A stretch of DNA of 64,000 nucleotides from Strigamia acuminata (Eukaryota > Arthropoda > Chilopoda > Geophilomorpha > Linotaeniidae): positions 39,591,081-39,655,080 of the forward strand of contig OX442314.1 of the NCBI GenBank assembly GCA_949358305.1, read 5' to 3'. The notes under the pieces are model-generated. The model did not search any database. It was not told the DNA's origin and saw only the letters and a list, made by a program, of their open reading frames with translations. Positions 42,780-58,546 of this stretch are shown here, piece after piece; the stretch's first letter is position 1, and the number at the start of each line of letters is the position of its first letter. Both the position numbers and the translations under genes were made by a program.

Positions 42780-44200
42780 CCTTGGCCGTAACGGGCCGTT
42801 ACGGGATCGTGACGGGACCGTCGGCGGCCCGTTAACGGCCCGAACGACTCCATGCGGGCCGTTGACGGGCCGTTAACGGGCCGTTACGGCGTAAATCGAA
42901 AAAATCAACAACCGACAACACGTACGTGAAAACGCGTACAACATTCATAGACATTAATCTCGAATCCTGTTTTTGGTTTTACGCCGTTAACGGGCCGTTA
43001 ACGGCCCGCACAGGCCGTGACGGGATCGTGACGGGACCGTCGGCGGCCCGTTAACGGCCCGCACGGGCCGTGACGGGATCGTGACGGGACCGTTGGCGGC
43101 CCGTTAACGGCCCGCACGCGCCGTGACGGGACCGTGACGGGACCGTCGGCGGCCCGTTAACGGCCCGTACGACTCCATGCGGGCCGTTGACGGGCCGTTA
43201 ACGGGCCGTTAACGGGCCGTTAACGGCGTAAATCGAAAAAATCAACAACCGACAACACGTACGTGAAAACGCGTACAACATTCATAGACATTAATCTCGA
43301 ATCCTGTTTTTGGTTTTACGCCGTTAACGGGCCGTTAACGGGCCGTTAACGGCCCGTTAACGGCCCGTTAACGGCCCGCGTGAGGTCGTACGGGCCGTCG
43401 GCGAGCCGAAGTCCGGGAACGAAGGCCGTGACGGGATCGTGACGGGACTGTCGGCGGCCCGTTAACGGCCCGCACGGGCCGTGACGGGATCGTGACGGGA
43501 CCGTCACGATCCCGTTAACGGCCCGTACGACTCCATGCGGGCCGTTGACGGGCCGTTGACGGGCCGTTAACGGGCCGTTACGGCGTAAATCGAAAAAATC
43601 AACAACCGACAACACGTACGTGAAAACGCGTACAACATTCATAGACATTAATCTCGAATCCTGTTTTTGGTTTTACGCCGTTAACGGGCCGTTAACGGCC
43701 CGTTAACGGCCCGTTAACGGCCCGTTAACGGCCCGCACAGGCCGTGACGGGATCGTGACGGGACCGTCGGCGGCCCGTTAACGGCCCGCACGGGCCGTGA
43801 CGGGATCGTGACGGGACCGTTGGCGGCCCGTTAACGGCCCGCACGGGCCGTGACGGGATCGTGACGGGACCGTCGGCGGCCCGTTAACGGCCCGCACGGG
43901 CCGTGACGGGATCGTGACGGGACCGTCGGCGGCCCGTTAACGGCCCGCACGGGCCGTGACGGGATCGTGACGGGACCGTCGGCGGCCCGTTAACGGCTTG
44001 TACGGGCCGTTACGGGATCGTGACGGGACCGTCGGCGGCCCGTTAACGGCCCGCACGGGCCGTTAACGGGGTCGTTACGGGACCGTCGGCGGCCCGTGCG
44101 GCGGCCTCGCCAACCTCGTGCGGCCCGTTAACGGCCCGTACGGGCCGTTACGGGGCCGTTGCGGGATCGTCGGCGGCCCGTTAACGGCCCGCACGGGACA
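42780..44200. repeat. Palindromic GTTAAC satellite with higher-order structure
   Basis: The main unit is about 53 bp, built from GGCCCGTTAACGGCCCGCAC and GGGCCGTGACGGGATCGTGA, with perfect palindromes such as CGGGCCGTTAACGGCCCG. A separate non-palindromic spacer of about 100 bp (with AATCGAAAAAATCAACAACC and ACGTACGTGAAAACGCGTAC) recurs three times, at about 42,888, 43,226 and 43,586, each bounded by CGGCGTAAA and its complement TTTACGCCG. The spacer copies look nearly identical. Both strands have long open frames here by chance of composition. Function is unknown. Confidence 0.95.
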
Positions 44201-44771
44201 ACGGGCGCCAACGAGCGCCGGTAGTCCCGGTAATTTGTTTCAAAATAAATATTTGTCACCGTCTCCCCTCCCTCCTCCTCCTCCCCCTCCTCTCCCTCTC
44301 GAGGCCAGACACGGCCGCTCCAAAATACGAACCACGACGATGCCTCCGTACCGATAGACCGAGTGGGTCGCGCGACAGACAATGCGCGCAAACTACCGTC
44401 GGCGCACGGTGTGCACGGCGCAACACCACGGAAGTAACTACCGGTGCGCCCCTCGTGCGTGCGAGGCAACCCCGAGCTCGCTTAAAGAAGCCACGCAACA
44501 ACAACCGAGTTCGTTTATCTATTTATTTATTTTTTATTCGTCTAGCATTTTAAACGAATCGATGAAAACAAATGAAAACAAACAAACAAATTAATAAACA
44601 AATCGAATACATAAAAAAATAAAATAAAATAAAATAAAATAAAATAAAATAAAGATGAAATGAAATGAAATAAAATGAAATATTGGCCGTTTCGATCCTC
44701 GATGTCGCCTTTATCTGCCTATCCATCTATTCTGAAATGAGAGAAGAAAAGATGAGTATTCGAAGAGGCGC
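44201..44771. other. Intergenic, simple repeats
   Basis: A pyrimidine run (CTCCTCC) near 44,262-44,300 and a (TAAAA)n run at 44,610-44,655. No gene is supported. The 3' flank of the acidic-protein gene lies here. Confidence 0.5.
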
Positions 44772-46004
44772 TTAGTGGAGAATTCGCTCACTGTCCCGTT
44801 TCTTCGACTCGCGGGTAACCGCCGGTGCGTCGGAGGAGCCACCAGTGTTGGGTGGCGGCTAAAAAAAAAAAAAAAAAAAAAAAAACGAATGTTTGTCGAA
44901 ATACGGGGAAAAAAAGGTGCGTACATGCACGGTGAACGTTTTCCACCGACTGACTCACTCACCATGCGCATCAGCATTCTAACTATAGCGCGGTGCGCGT
45001 CCAACGCCAAACGCGAGAACACGGGGCCTCCAGCCGGGAGCAACTCGACTCCATCGGCGACGTCTCGGTCGTCGCTCTCTTCCTCCTCTTCCTCTTCATC
45101 TTCTTCTTCTTCCTCTTCTTCTCCTTCTCCTCCCTCTCCTCCTTCTTCGCCCTCTCCCTCCTCCGCCACTGTCTTTGCCGGAGCCTCCAGCCCGCCCGAC
45201 AAGGGAGCGGCGGACGACGTAGATGGGACGGCGTCGCTCGACGACGAGGCGACGACGCGCGCTGGCGACGATTCTCCGTCTTGACGCGGCTGGAAAATGG
45301 AGGGGGAATAGGCGAATGAATAGACGAATGAACGACGACAATCTTGACGGGATACCTTTTTGGTTGGCGCCGGATCGCCCGCTTCCCCGGGACGCTTTAC
45401 CGTTCGCTGCGTCTCCGGCGACTGTGGCTGCGTCGGCGTCTCCGACGTCCCCGGTGACGGTGGTTGCGACGGTAGCTGCGACTGCGGCGGCTGCAGCTGC
45501 GTCAGCGCCTCGTTCTCGCTCCCACTCTCGCTCTCGTTTTCGATCGGCATCTGTAGAGAAGGAATAAATTAAATTAAATTGAATTAAATCGAAGCGCGAG
45601 CGCGGTAAAACCGAAAGAAGAAGGGGTGGAGGTGAGGAAAAGAGACCGAAGGACGAGCGAGAGGGGGGCGCTATAGTTTCACCGCACGACTCGTTGCACT
45701 ATACGAATTGCCCCGAAACAAACGCCTATTTATTTCTTTATTTTTTTTTATTTATTCATTCATTCGTTAATCTCGTCCACTCGTTAAGTTTTATCAAATT
45801 CGTTAAACTCGTTCGTCCATTCGTCAAATTGGTCGTTTCGTCTAGCGACGAGAACAACGGCGACGCTAACGTTTACGCGAGTAACTCGGTGAGTTCGTGC
45901 ATTCTGCGCACGCAAAACGCGAACGCGGCCAATTGACAAAATAACATTTTACAAGTAATGGTTTAATAATTTACCTCCGTGTGCGAAGCGCGTGTCGCGT
46001 CCAT
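44772..46004 (-). CDS. Small acidic Glu-rich protein, four exons
   Basis: Minus-strand exons: 46,004-45,975; 45,550-45,356; 45,289-44,963; 44,858-44,772. All junctions are GT-AG and phase 0: GAG/GTAAAT...CTACAG/ATG, AAG/GTATCC...TTCCAG/CCG, ATG/GTGAGT...TTTTAG/CCG. Together they give 212 residues. Exon 2 itself begins with an ATG, so translation may start there (202 residues). The protein has a Ser/Glu/Pro/Gln-rich start (MPIENESESGSENEA), a Lys/Arg patch, a long Glu/Asp run (about residues 125-155), then a short hydrophobic and basic helix (LALDAHRAIVRMLMRM) and a polar tail. No family is recognised. Acidic low-complexity proteins of this kind are often nuclear, but that is inference. Exon 1 is only 30 bp and is the least certain part. 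Confidence 0.6.
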
Positions 46005-46364
46005 TGTGTCTGTCTGTCTGATTTTGGCGAATGAACCGACGCGACGCCCGGTGATAACAATGGCGATAATGACACGCGACGTAGCATACTTCTAGCTAAA
46101 CAACAATAATAATAATAATTCATTAAAAAAATAAAATGAAATAGAATAATTAAATAAACAAACAAAATAATAAATAGATAAATAAATAAATAAATAAATA
46201 AATAAGTCGAAAATAAATAAACTAGCGGCGGGACGGGCCGAGGTCAGAGATTTTGCTCCGTTCTCGCGTCTGTCTATTCCGGGTAGAGGGAGGGAGCGAA
46301 CGGGCGCGCGCCGGACATCGCTCGGAATTAAAAAACGGGTAACGGGGGAAGACAGACAGTCGAA
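46005..46364. other. Intergenic with microsatellite
   Basis: (AAAT)n at about 46,170-46,206, preceded by (AAT)n near 46,103. No gene. Confidence 0.5.
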
Positions 46365-47310
46365 ATTTGATTCCCCGGTCGTGGAATCGACTCCGCGACC
46401 CGTGCTTTAACGGTTAATTGGATTATCTTCGTCGTGACTTATCGGGATAAAAATTTTATAGAAAATCGGCCGTATCGTATTTTATTTTCATCTTCCGAGG
46501 GTCTCGCGTCGTCGTTGTGGACGGGAGTCTTCCCGAACACGTTCGACGGGCTTCGCGAATGCTTTCAGATCGGACGCGGAACTCGGGCCCGCCGCTCGGT
46601 CGAGCGGCGCCAGTACCCGCCGAGCGGCGCGGTATCCGATCAAATAACTCCCTTGCTTCGTCACGGTCTCGGACTGGCCTTCGGGCCGGTCAAAATAACA
46701 AATAAATGAATAAATCGAAAATAGAACGCCCCCGTCCCGGCGAGACTAGGGGCGGGTGGCGTCGTTGAGCGGCGGCAGCGGCGGCGGTAGCCCCGACGAC
46801 TCGCCCCGAAAATAAGCTCCCGCACCAGCATTCCTTCGTCCGTCTAAACCTCGCAGCGCGTGCGGTCGCGTGCATTCTACTCGTGTCCGGTGTGGCGATC
46901 GGTACAGAGTAAAAAAAAGATCACCCGAAAAAGAAAGACGATTAAAGTTTTAATTCTCCGGTCGTGGAACCGACTTTGCGGTTCGTGCTTTAACCGTTAA
47001 TTAGGTTATCTTCGTCGCAACTCGTCGTAATAAAAATTTCACAGAAAATCAGCCGTTTCGTATTTTATTTTCATCTTCCGGGGGTCTCGCGCCGTCGTTG
47101 TGGACGGGAGTCTTCCCGAACACGTTCGATGGGTTTTGCCGACACTTTCAGATCGAATGCGGAACTCGGGCCCGTCGCTCGGTCGAGCGGCGCCAGTACC
47201 CGCCGAGCGGCACGGTATCCGATACCCGTCTTTTTTAAACCTCCCTTGCTTCGTCGGTCTCAGACTGGCCTTCGGGTCGGTCAAAATAAATAAATAAATA
47301 AATAAATGAA

Positions 47311-47361
<51 letters not shown>

Positions 47362-49800
47362 GTAGGTCGGGAAATAGAACGCGTTCGTCCCGGCGAATAG
47401 TGGCAGCTGGGGTCGTCGAGTGAGTGGCGGCGGCAGCGGCAACCTCGATGACTCGCCCCGAAAATAAAGTCCCGCGTCGGCATCCCTTCGTGCGTCCTTC
47501 GTCCGTCTAATCCTCGCAGCGCGTGCGGTCGCGTGCATTCTACTCGTGTCCGATGTAGCGACCGGTACGAGGTAAAAAAAATATCACACGAAAAAGAAAG
47601 ACGATTAAAATTTTAATTCTCCGGTTGTGGAACCGACTTCGCGGTTCGTGCTTTAATCGTTAATTAGATTATCGTCGTCGCAATTTATCGGAATAAAATT
47701 TTTACGGAAAATTGACATTTCCGTATTTCATTTTCATCTTTCGGGGGTCTTGCGCCGTCATAATCGGAGCGAGTCTCGCTCGATGCGTTCGACGGACTTT
47801 GTGGGAGTTTCCAGATCGCCAGCGGAACGAGGGGCCGTGGCTCGTCCGAGCGGCGCAGTACCCGTCGAGTGGCGCGGTACCCGAGTTCTTGCATCCAACG
47901 GTGGACACATCTTTGTCGAGAGCACCTCTCGGTCTCAGACCGGCCTTCGGGCCGGTCAAAAAAAATAAACAAATAAATAAATAAATAAATAAATAAACGA
48001 GTCGGCGAATAAAGGCGGTTGGGGTCGCTGGACGGTGGCGGTGGTGGTGGCAGCGGCAACCCCGACGACTCGTCGCAAAAGATAAGCTCCCGCGCCGGCA
48101 TCCGTTTGCTCGTCTAAACCTCGCAGTGCGCGTGCGGTCGCGTGCATTCTACTCGTGTCCGACGTGGCGATCGGTACGGAGTAAAAAAAAAAAAGATCAT
48201 CAGAGAAAGGAAGACGATTAAAATTTTAATTCTCCAGTCGTGGCACCGACTTTGCGGTTCGTGCTTTAACCGTTAATTAGGTTATCTTCGTTGTGGCAGA
48301 TTCGAATAAAAGTTTTACAAAATAATCGTCGTTTTACATTTTTAAATCATTTCCCAGGGACCGTGTACCGTCGCAGTCGATGCGAGTCCCGGTCATCGCA
48401 TCCGATAGACATTGCGGACGTTTTTCAGATCGAGACTGGAGTACCTGTTGAGTACCAAATGGCCGGTCGGTCGTTGGTGTGGTTCCGTCTCCTAAAATGT
48501 TCGTCGCCATTTTCTGTTGGTCGAGTCGCCTACCATCCAATGGTCGGTCGGTGGGTCTCGGTCTCAGACTGGCCTTCGGGCCGGTCAAAATAACAAATAA
48601 ATGAATAAATCGGAAATAGAACGTCCCCGTCCCGGCCAGAATAGGGGCAGGTGGTGTCGTTGAGCGGCGTCAGCGGCAGCGACAGCCCGGACGAATCGCC
48701 CCGAAAATAAGGTCCTGCGCTGGCATCCGTTTGTTCGTTCAAACCTCGCAGCGCTCGTGCGGTCGCGTGCATTCTACTCGTGTCCGACGTGGCGATCGGT
48801 ACGGAGTAAAAAAAAAAAAGATCATCAGAGAAAGGAAGACGATTAAAATTTTAATTCTCCGGTCGTGGCACCGACTTTGCGGTTCGTACTTTAACCGTTA
48901 ATTAGGTTATCTTCGTCGTAATTCGTTGGAATAAAAATTTTATAGAAAATGAGCCGTTTCGTATTTTATTTTCATCTTCCGGGGGTCTCGCGCCGTCGTT
49001 GTGGACGGGAGTCTTCCCGAACACGTTCGATGGGTTTTGCCAACACTTTCAGATCGAACTCGGGACTCGGGCCCGCCGCTCGGTCGAGCGGCGCACAGTA
49101 CCCGCCGAGCGGCGCGGTATCCGATATAAAAGGACCCTTGCTTCGCCACGGTCTCAGACTGGCCTTCGGGCCGGTCAAAATAATAAATAAATAAATAAAT
49201 AAATAAGTCCGAAAATGGAACGTATCCGTCCCGACGAATAGATGCGGTTGGGGTCGTTGAGCGACAGCGGCGGCAGCGGCAGCCCCGACGACTCGCCCCG
49301 AAAATAAGCTCCCTTACCGGCATTCCTTCGACCGTCTAAACCTCGCAGCATGCGTGCGGTCGCGTGCATTCTACTCGTGTCCGATGTGGCGATCGGTACG
49401 AGGTAAAAAAAATATCACACGAAAAAAGAAAGACGATTAAAATTTTAATTCTTCGGTCGTGGGACCGACTTTGCGGTCCGTGCTTTAACCGTTAATTAGG
49501 TTATCTTCGTCGTAATTCGTTGGAATAAAAATTTTATAGAAAATGAGCCGTTTCGTATTTTATTTTCATCTTCCGGGGGTCTCGCGCCGTCGTTGTGGAC
49601 GGGAGTCTTCCCGAACACGTTCGATGGGTTTTGCCAACACTTTCAGATCGAACTCGGGACTCGGGCCCGCCGCTCGGTCGAGCGGCGCACAGTACCCGCC
49701 GAGCGGCGCGGTATTTGATACCCGTCTCTGTAAAAGCAGCCGTGCTTTTTCGGTCTCAGACTGGCCTTCGGGCCGGTCAAAATAATAAATAAATAAGTCG
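46365..49800 (+). repeat. Six-unit tandem array, about 600 bp per unit, with conserved RNA-like hairpins
   Basis: Units begin at about 46,365, 46,953, 47,615, 48,228, 48,856 and 49,447; the last is cut short at 49,800. Each has, in order: TTCTCCGGTCGTGGAACCGA; CGTTAATTAGGTTATCTTCG; a GC-rich core with a self-complementary CGCCGCTCGGTCGAGCGGCG; a 20-nt stem-loop GACTGGCCTTCGGGCCGGTC capped by a UUCG tetraloop; an (AAAT)n tract; a stretch with GACTCGCCCCGAAAATAA; CTACTCGTGTCCGATGTGGC, foldable with ATCGGTACGAG; then a short A-run. A stem-loop followed by (AAAT)n is the usual 3' end of a SINE or LINE, so each unit may hold one SINE-like copy. No known structural RNA was recognised. Confidence 0.9.
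46672..46691 (+). ncRNA. UUCG stem-loop, unit 1 (also 47,263; 47,938; 48,567; 49,157; 49,759)
   Basis: GACTGGCC-TTCG-GGCCGGTC. The other five copies start at the positions named. Unit 3 has GACCGGCC, which turns a T-G pair into C-G; unit 2 has GGTCGGTC. All keep the loop and an 8-bp stem. Whether it is transcribed is unknown. Confidence 0.6.
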
Positions 49801-51026
49801 AGAATGGGCCACCGCCGGCCGGTGGGGCCAATCGTCGCGGGTGGGTGGGGCAGGCAGCCAACCGTCCACCGATCGATCGATCGATTGATTGATCGACCGA
49901 CCAATCAATCGGTTTTCAGATTTCGGGTTTTCACGGGTCCCAGGTTTTTCAGGTTTTTCAGATTTTTCAGATTTCAGATTTCAGATTTCAGATTTCAGAT
50001 TTCACATCGAATAATGTACGGAGTCTCTTCGGTGCCATTCTCATTTTGACCGTTAAGGACAGACAGACTGCTCCTCGACCAGGACCGACTAATGCGACAA
50101 CTAGACCCGTCGCCCGTCGCGCGAGCCCGCCTCATTTTTTTCGCTCGTTTATTCACGCTTAGTTTTAAGAAAAATTTTCAAATTTTACAAATGTACACAA
50201 ATAAAAAGACCGTTTACTTTTCGCTCCAATTGTTTATTCTTTATACGCCTTTACAACTCTTACGAGAAGATAAATAGAAAGCGAGAAAATATAATCGATC
50301 AACCACGCCGTCGGCGCCTAACCCGAACCCGTAGTCCCCGCTTCGTTCTTCTCCTCCCCGTTCACGGGACGGGCCGAACACCGAACACCGAGCGCCGAGC
50401 GCTGCGCGGGCACCCGGTGGCGCAACCGGGCAACATGACGCGGCACGATTCAAAACGCCGATCGTTTATTCGTTTCATTTTATTTTGTTTCGTTTCGTTT
50501 CATTTTATTGTTTCACTTTGTTTTATTTTGTTTCATTTTTTCTTTTTAATTCGCATCGCCGAGCGTCGCGTCGCAGCGCCGTGACATCGAGGTGAACAGC
50601 GGATCAAGCTTTTTCCCGCCATTGTTGTGCCCTTCTCCTTCTTCGCGACGCACACGCGTACATATATCGGTTCGCTGGACTCCGTAGAGTGGGAAAAACA
50701 AACAAACAAACAAACAAAAAAAAAACGAACAAACGAGTAAGTAAGGCTATCCAATCGCATTATTTCTTAAAAAAAAAACAAACAAACGAGAGAAGAAACG
50801 GAACGGGCGAATAAAAACGGCGTGCCATGCGGGACAGCGTGCGTGAGCACGGAGGAGGGGGGAAACCCCGTCGATATCAAACGACTAGATTCAACGTTGG
50901 TTTTGTGGTTACTACTCGCGGCGCTATTATTTGTCCGTCCGTTCGTCCGTTAATCGGTCTAATGAATTAACCAATTAATTGATTAAACGACCAATTCGTT
51001 TATAAGTAGGCGATTGATCGACGAAA
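49801..51026. other. Intergenic with simple repeats, 5' flank of the zinc-finger/PHD gene
   Basis: GATC-type text at 49,870-49,905, (TTTCAGA)n at about 49,935-50,005, and T-rich runs of TTTCGTTTCATTTTA near 50,465-50,540. No gene is supported. The immediate upstream part (50,800-51,026) shows no clear TATA box. Confidence 0.5.
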
Positions 51027-54637
<3,611 letters not shown>

Positions 54638-54882
54638 GCGAGCGAGCGAGCGACCGACCGACTTAGAACGACCGACCGACCGACCGACCGACCGACCGAC
54701 TTAGAACGAACGACCGACCAACCGACTTAGAACGACCGACCGACCGATTGACCGACCGACCGACCGACCGACCGACCGACTTAGAATGACGCGAGCTGGA
54801 CAGGCAGACAGCGAGCGAGCGAGGTGGACGACCGAACGCGCGAGCGACATCGACGACGTCGTCCGCGACCTATTTATTTTTT

Positions 54883-54941
<59 letters not shown>

Positions 54942-55255
54942 TTTTTCTCCATTCGTTCATTCATTCGTTCACCCATTCATTTATTTATTTGTTTATGTAT
55001 ACATACATACATATACACACATATATATATATATATATACATTTTGTTGTTGTGTTATCTGCTCTCTCGAATAAATCAGCGAGTAAACCACACGCCTCGC
55101 CTCTCTCTCTCTTCATTTCTTCTCAAAAACGTTCAAATCAACCTACGAGGTTGAAACAAACAAAAAAGAAAGAAACCCGAAGTAAAGCAAAGTAAAGTAA
55201 AGTAGAGTAGAGTAGAGTAGAGTAGAGTAGAGTAGAGTAGAGTAGAGTAAAATAG
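54638..55255. repeat. (GACC)n, (TTTA)n and (TA)n simple repeats
   Basis: The 3' flank of the PHD gene: (CGAC)n with TTAGAACGA spacers (54,640-54,785), (ATTT)n (54,885-54,942), (TA)n (55,022-55,038) and (GTAGA)n-type text (55,200-55,250). AATAAA at 55,069 may be a polyadenylation signal. Confidence 0.85.
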
Positions 55256-55259
55256 AGCA

Positions 55260-56440
55260 CTCGAACCGAAAGCGACGAAATTCCAGACGACCACGAAGAC
55301 GCTTTATCTTCGACCCCGGGTGGCCGAGCGGGCAGGGTGACCTGCCGCACGGAGCTGGTGACCGAAGGTTCGCGTCCCGCTCCCGCCGACTTTTCGTTTC
55401 ACCGATCTTCTGGACAATCCTACTTCTATGATTTCTTACAAATGAGTACTTTACTTTACTTTATGAACGAATTCTCATGAATACTACTCTCTCGCAAGAC
55501 TCGCGGGAGGGGGGGTCGAAGGTATCGGCCCTTCTTTATTTTATTTTATTTTATTTCATTTTATTTTATTCTATTTTTAATTTTATTTCCACCTACCTAT
55601 CTACCCGTCTGTTTATTTATTTGTTTATTTATTTGTTTATTTATTTATTTATTTATTTCTTTCTTTCTTTCTTTTTTCTTCCTTTCGTCTCTTTTCCTCT
55701 CGTTCGTTCGGCCAAAATGAAACGAATACTCGAATCGGAAGCGACGAAATTCTAGACGACCACGAGGACGCTTTATCTTCGGCCCCGGGTGGCCGAGCGA
55801 GTAGAGTGACCTACCGCACGGAGCTGGTGACCGAGAGTTCGAGTCCCGCTCTCCCGACTTTCCGTTTCTCCGAAATTATTCGGTAGCATCTCTTTCTTTC
55901 TTCGTAATTACTCGTTATCGTACTAGTGGTTTATTAATACATTCTCATGGGCAATACTCTCCCGCAAGACCCGCGGGAGGGGGGGTCGAAGGTATCGGCC
56001 CTTCTTTATTTTTATTCAATTTATTTATATTTTTATTTTTTTTTTTTTATTTAATTTCCACGTGTCCATTTACCCATCTACCTATCTATTTATCTATCTA
56101 TTTATTTATTCGTTTATTCGTTCGTGTCTTTCTTCCGTTCATTCGACCAAAGTGAAGTAAATTGGAACCGACACAATTCTAGGCGACTACGAGGGCGTTT
56201 TATCTTCGGGCCCGGGTGGCCGAGTGGGCAGAGCTACCTGCCGCACGGAGACGTGGACCGAAAGTTCGAGTCCCGCTCCCGCCGACTTTTCATTTCACCG
56301 ATGTTTTCTCAGAAACCCTTCTTCTATGATTGATTTGTTACAAATGAGTACTTTACTAACGCATTCTCATGAATACTACTCTCTCGCAAGACCCGCGGGA
56401 GGGGGGGGGGTCGAAGGTATCGGCCCTTCTTTATTTTATT
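55260..56440 (+). repeat. Left array of tRNA-like repeat units (three units)
   Basis: Units are about 430-465 bp apart. Each has GAAGCGACGAAATTC-type lead-in, a tRNA-like segment (55,314-55,390; 55,781-55,858; 56,208-56,287) with box A-like TGGCCGAGCGGGC and box B-like GGTTCGAGTCCC, then 90-100 bp later a hairpin (55,489; 55,959; 56,381) and GGTCGAAGGTATCGGCCCTT, then a T-rich tract. The segment resembles type II tRNA (Leu/Ser) but does not close into a tRNA cloverleaf that I can draw, so it is a SINE-like derivative and not a tRNA gene. A second array is at 61,430-62,660. Confidence 0.85.
55781..55858 (+). ncRNA. tRNA-like segment with internal Pol III-type boxes
   Basis: One of six copies. 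Box A-like TGGCCGAGCGAGT and box B-like AGTTCGAGTCCC are spaced as in type II tRNAs. The acceptor ends do not pair well, so aminoacylation is unlikely. Confidence 0.5.
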
Positions 56441-56887
56441 CGACCTCCCTCCTCTCGTTCTTTTATTTTATTTCATTCCACTTTTTTATTTTATTTATTT
56501 ATTTTTTTACTTATTTCTTTCCATTCTTCTCTCTTTTTATTCATCCATTCGTTCATTCATTCATTTATTTGGTTCGTTTTGTTTTTATAAATCCAGTCCG
56601 CAGCGTCAGGTGCCGCTCTACGGAGTTTGCGCCGCAGCAAAACAACACCCATCCCTACCTTTGACCCCGCTCGACGGCGTCATTCAATCCGCACGCACCA
56701 TCGTCGAAAAAGAAAGAAAAAGAAACGAGAAACGAGAAATAAATAAACCAATAAAGAAAGACGAGCCGACCGACCAACTTTCCCGGTTCGTGTTTATTAA
56801 TTTTTTATTAATCAATTAATTGATTAATTGATTGGTTGGCTAAACGACCGTTTCGTCCGTTCGTTCGTTCGTTCGTTCGTTTAAGCC

Positions 56888-58489
56888 ATGACGGACGGTT
56901 TCCCCAAAACGGACGCGGGCGCGCGCGTGTGGGTCGCCACGACGACGTCGTACCGGCAGGACGTCGGTTTAGCCGGCGGGACGCCCGGCTACTGCGGTCG
57001 CTGCGTGCCGAGCAGCTCGGAGTTCGATTACTTCGAGGAGCTGTTCGGCGAGGCGGCCCGTTTCATCGTGACCGCGACGAATCGAGCCATCCGGAGAGAG
57101 GCAAGAGAGGAGGAAATGGCGCGAGCGCAGGTGCCGAGAAAAAAACAACGGTGACGATCCGCGACACTCACTCACTCTCACGCTCGTTTTCGTTTTCGTT
57201 TTCGTTCTAGGTGCTCGCCGCGTCGCGGCCACGGCCACGAGGTCCAAAGTCCAGACGAACGACGGCGGCGACGACGACGACGACTGCTGCCGGTGGGAGC
57301 GTCGTGGCCGTTGCCGGTGGCAGCGGCACCCGACCCGGGGCGCGGTGCGCGGACCTGAGGGTGCGCCTCACCGCGGGCGACCGGAGGGCGGCCGACGCGA
57401 CCGCTCGACGACAATTAGCCCCTCCTCCCCCTCCTCCTTCTCCTCCTCCTCCTCCTCCTCCTCCTCCTCCTCCTCCTCCTCGGCAGAGGGCACGTGGGCC
57501 GGTTCGACCCCTGGCGCTGGACGAGCTGTACGCGTACCTGGGCATTCTCGTGCTCACCGGTTACAACCGACAGCCCGAACTGCGCCACTACTGGCAGGGC
57601 GACAGGCCCGGCGATCTCGGCGCGCCGGCCGTCCGACGAGCGATGACGCGCCAACGGTTCGAAGAGGTTTCGCGTTATCTCCACTACAGCACGCAGCCGT
57701 CGTACCAGCGGCTGCGCGTTGGCGGGTCGGCGGCCGGCTCCGACGGCGGCAGCACGACGGGAGAGAGGGCGGCGTTCTTGAAGGAACGCGAACGAGAGGA
57801 CGGCACGACGAAAGTCCGTTTGTTCGCCGATCTGGTGAACAAGCGCTTTCGCGCGTGCCGCGAGCCCAGCCAAACTCTCTGCGTCGACGAATCGATGATC
57901 GCCTACCGGGGTCGATCGGAGATGAAGGTGCGTGCGGGGGTCGCCCTCCGATCTCGTTTTTCTCTAACGTTCTTTCTTTCTTTCTTTCTTTCTTTAACGT
58001 TCTTCCCAGGTCCGTCAACCGGCCAAGCCCATCAAATGGGGCTTCGAGTTGTTCACACTATGCGACGCGGGCACCGCCTACGTGCTGAACGACGAGGCGC
58101 ACATCGGCAAACGCGCCAAAATGTTCTTCGACCCGGACGAGGAGCCGGAGCCAGAGTGAGTCACTTCGTCGTCGCTGTTTCTCTCCTTCGTTCTCACAAT
58201 TCCTTCTTTTTCTTTTCTCTTTTTTTCGTTTCCAGGTACCCGGGCAGCATCATCGGACGCATCGTCGTCTACGTCGCCAGGCACTACCTCGGCAAAGGGC
58301 ACACGATTGCGTGCGACAATCGATTCACGTCCGCCGTGCTGTTCGAGCACCTCTTTGCCCGCCACAACACAATGGCCGTCGGGACGCTGCGGTCCAACGC
58401 GGCCCAAATGCCGCCCGACCTCCCGGACCCCAAGCGGTACCGAGCCAACGCGAGAGGTAAACCGCCCGCTCGCTCTTCGCATCGTCGGC

Positions 58490-58546
<57 letters not shown>

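Noticed and set aside
43346-43648. 100-codon minus-strand frame in the palindromic satellite
   Set aside because: Arises from GC-rich repeat sequence; it has no domain and spans the repeat spacer.
46365-49800. 5S rRNA, U snRNA or spliced-leader array
   Set aside because: No match to the core sequences of 5S, U1, U2, U4, U5 or U6 that I know; a GTA after a foldable stem recalls a spliced leader but has no Sm-like site that I can defend.
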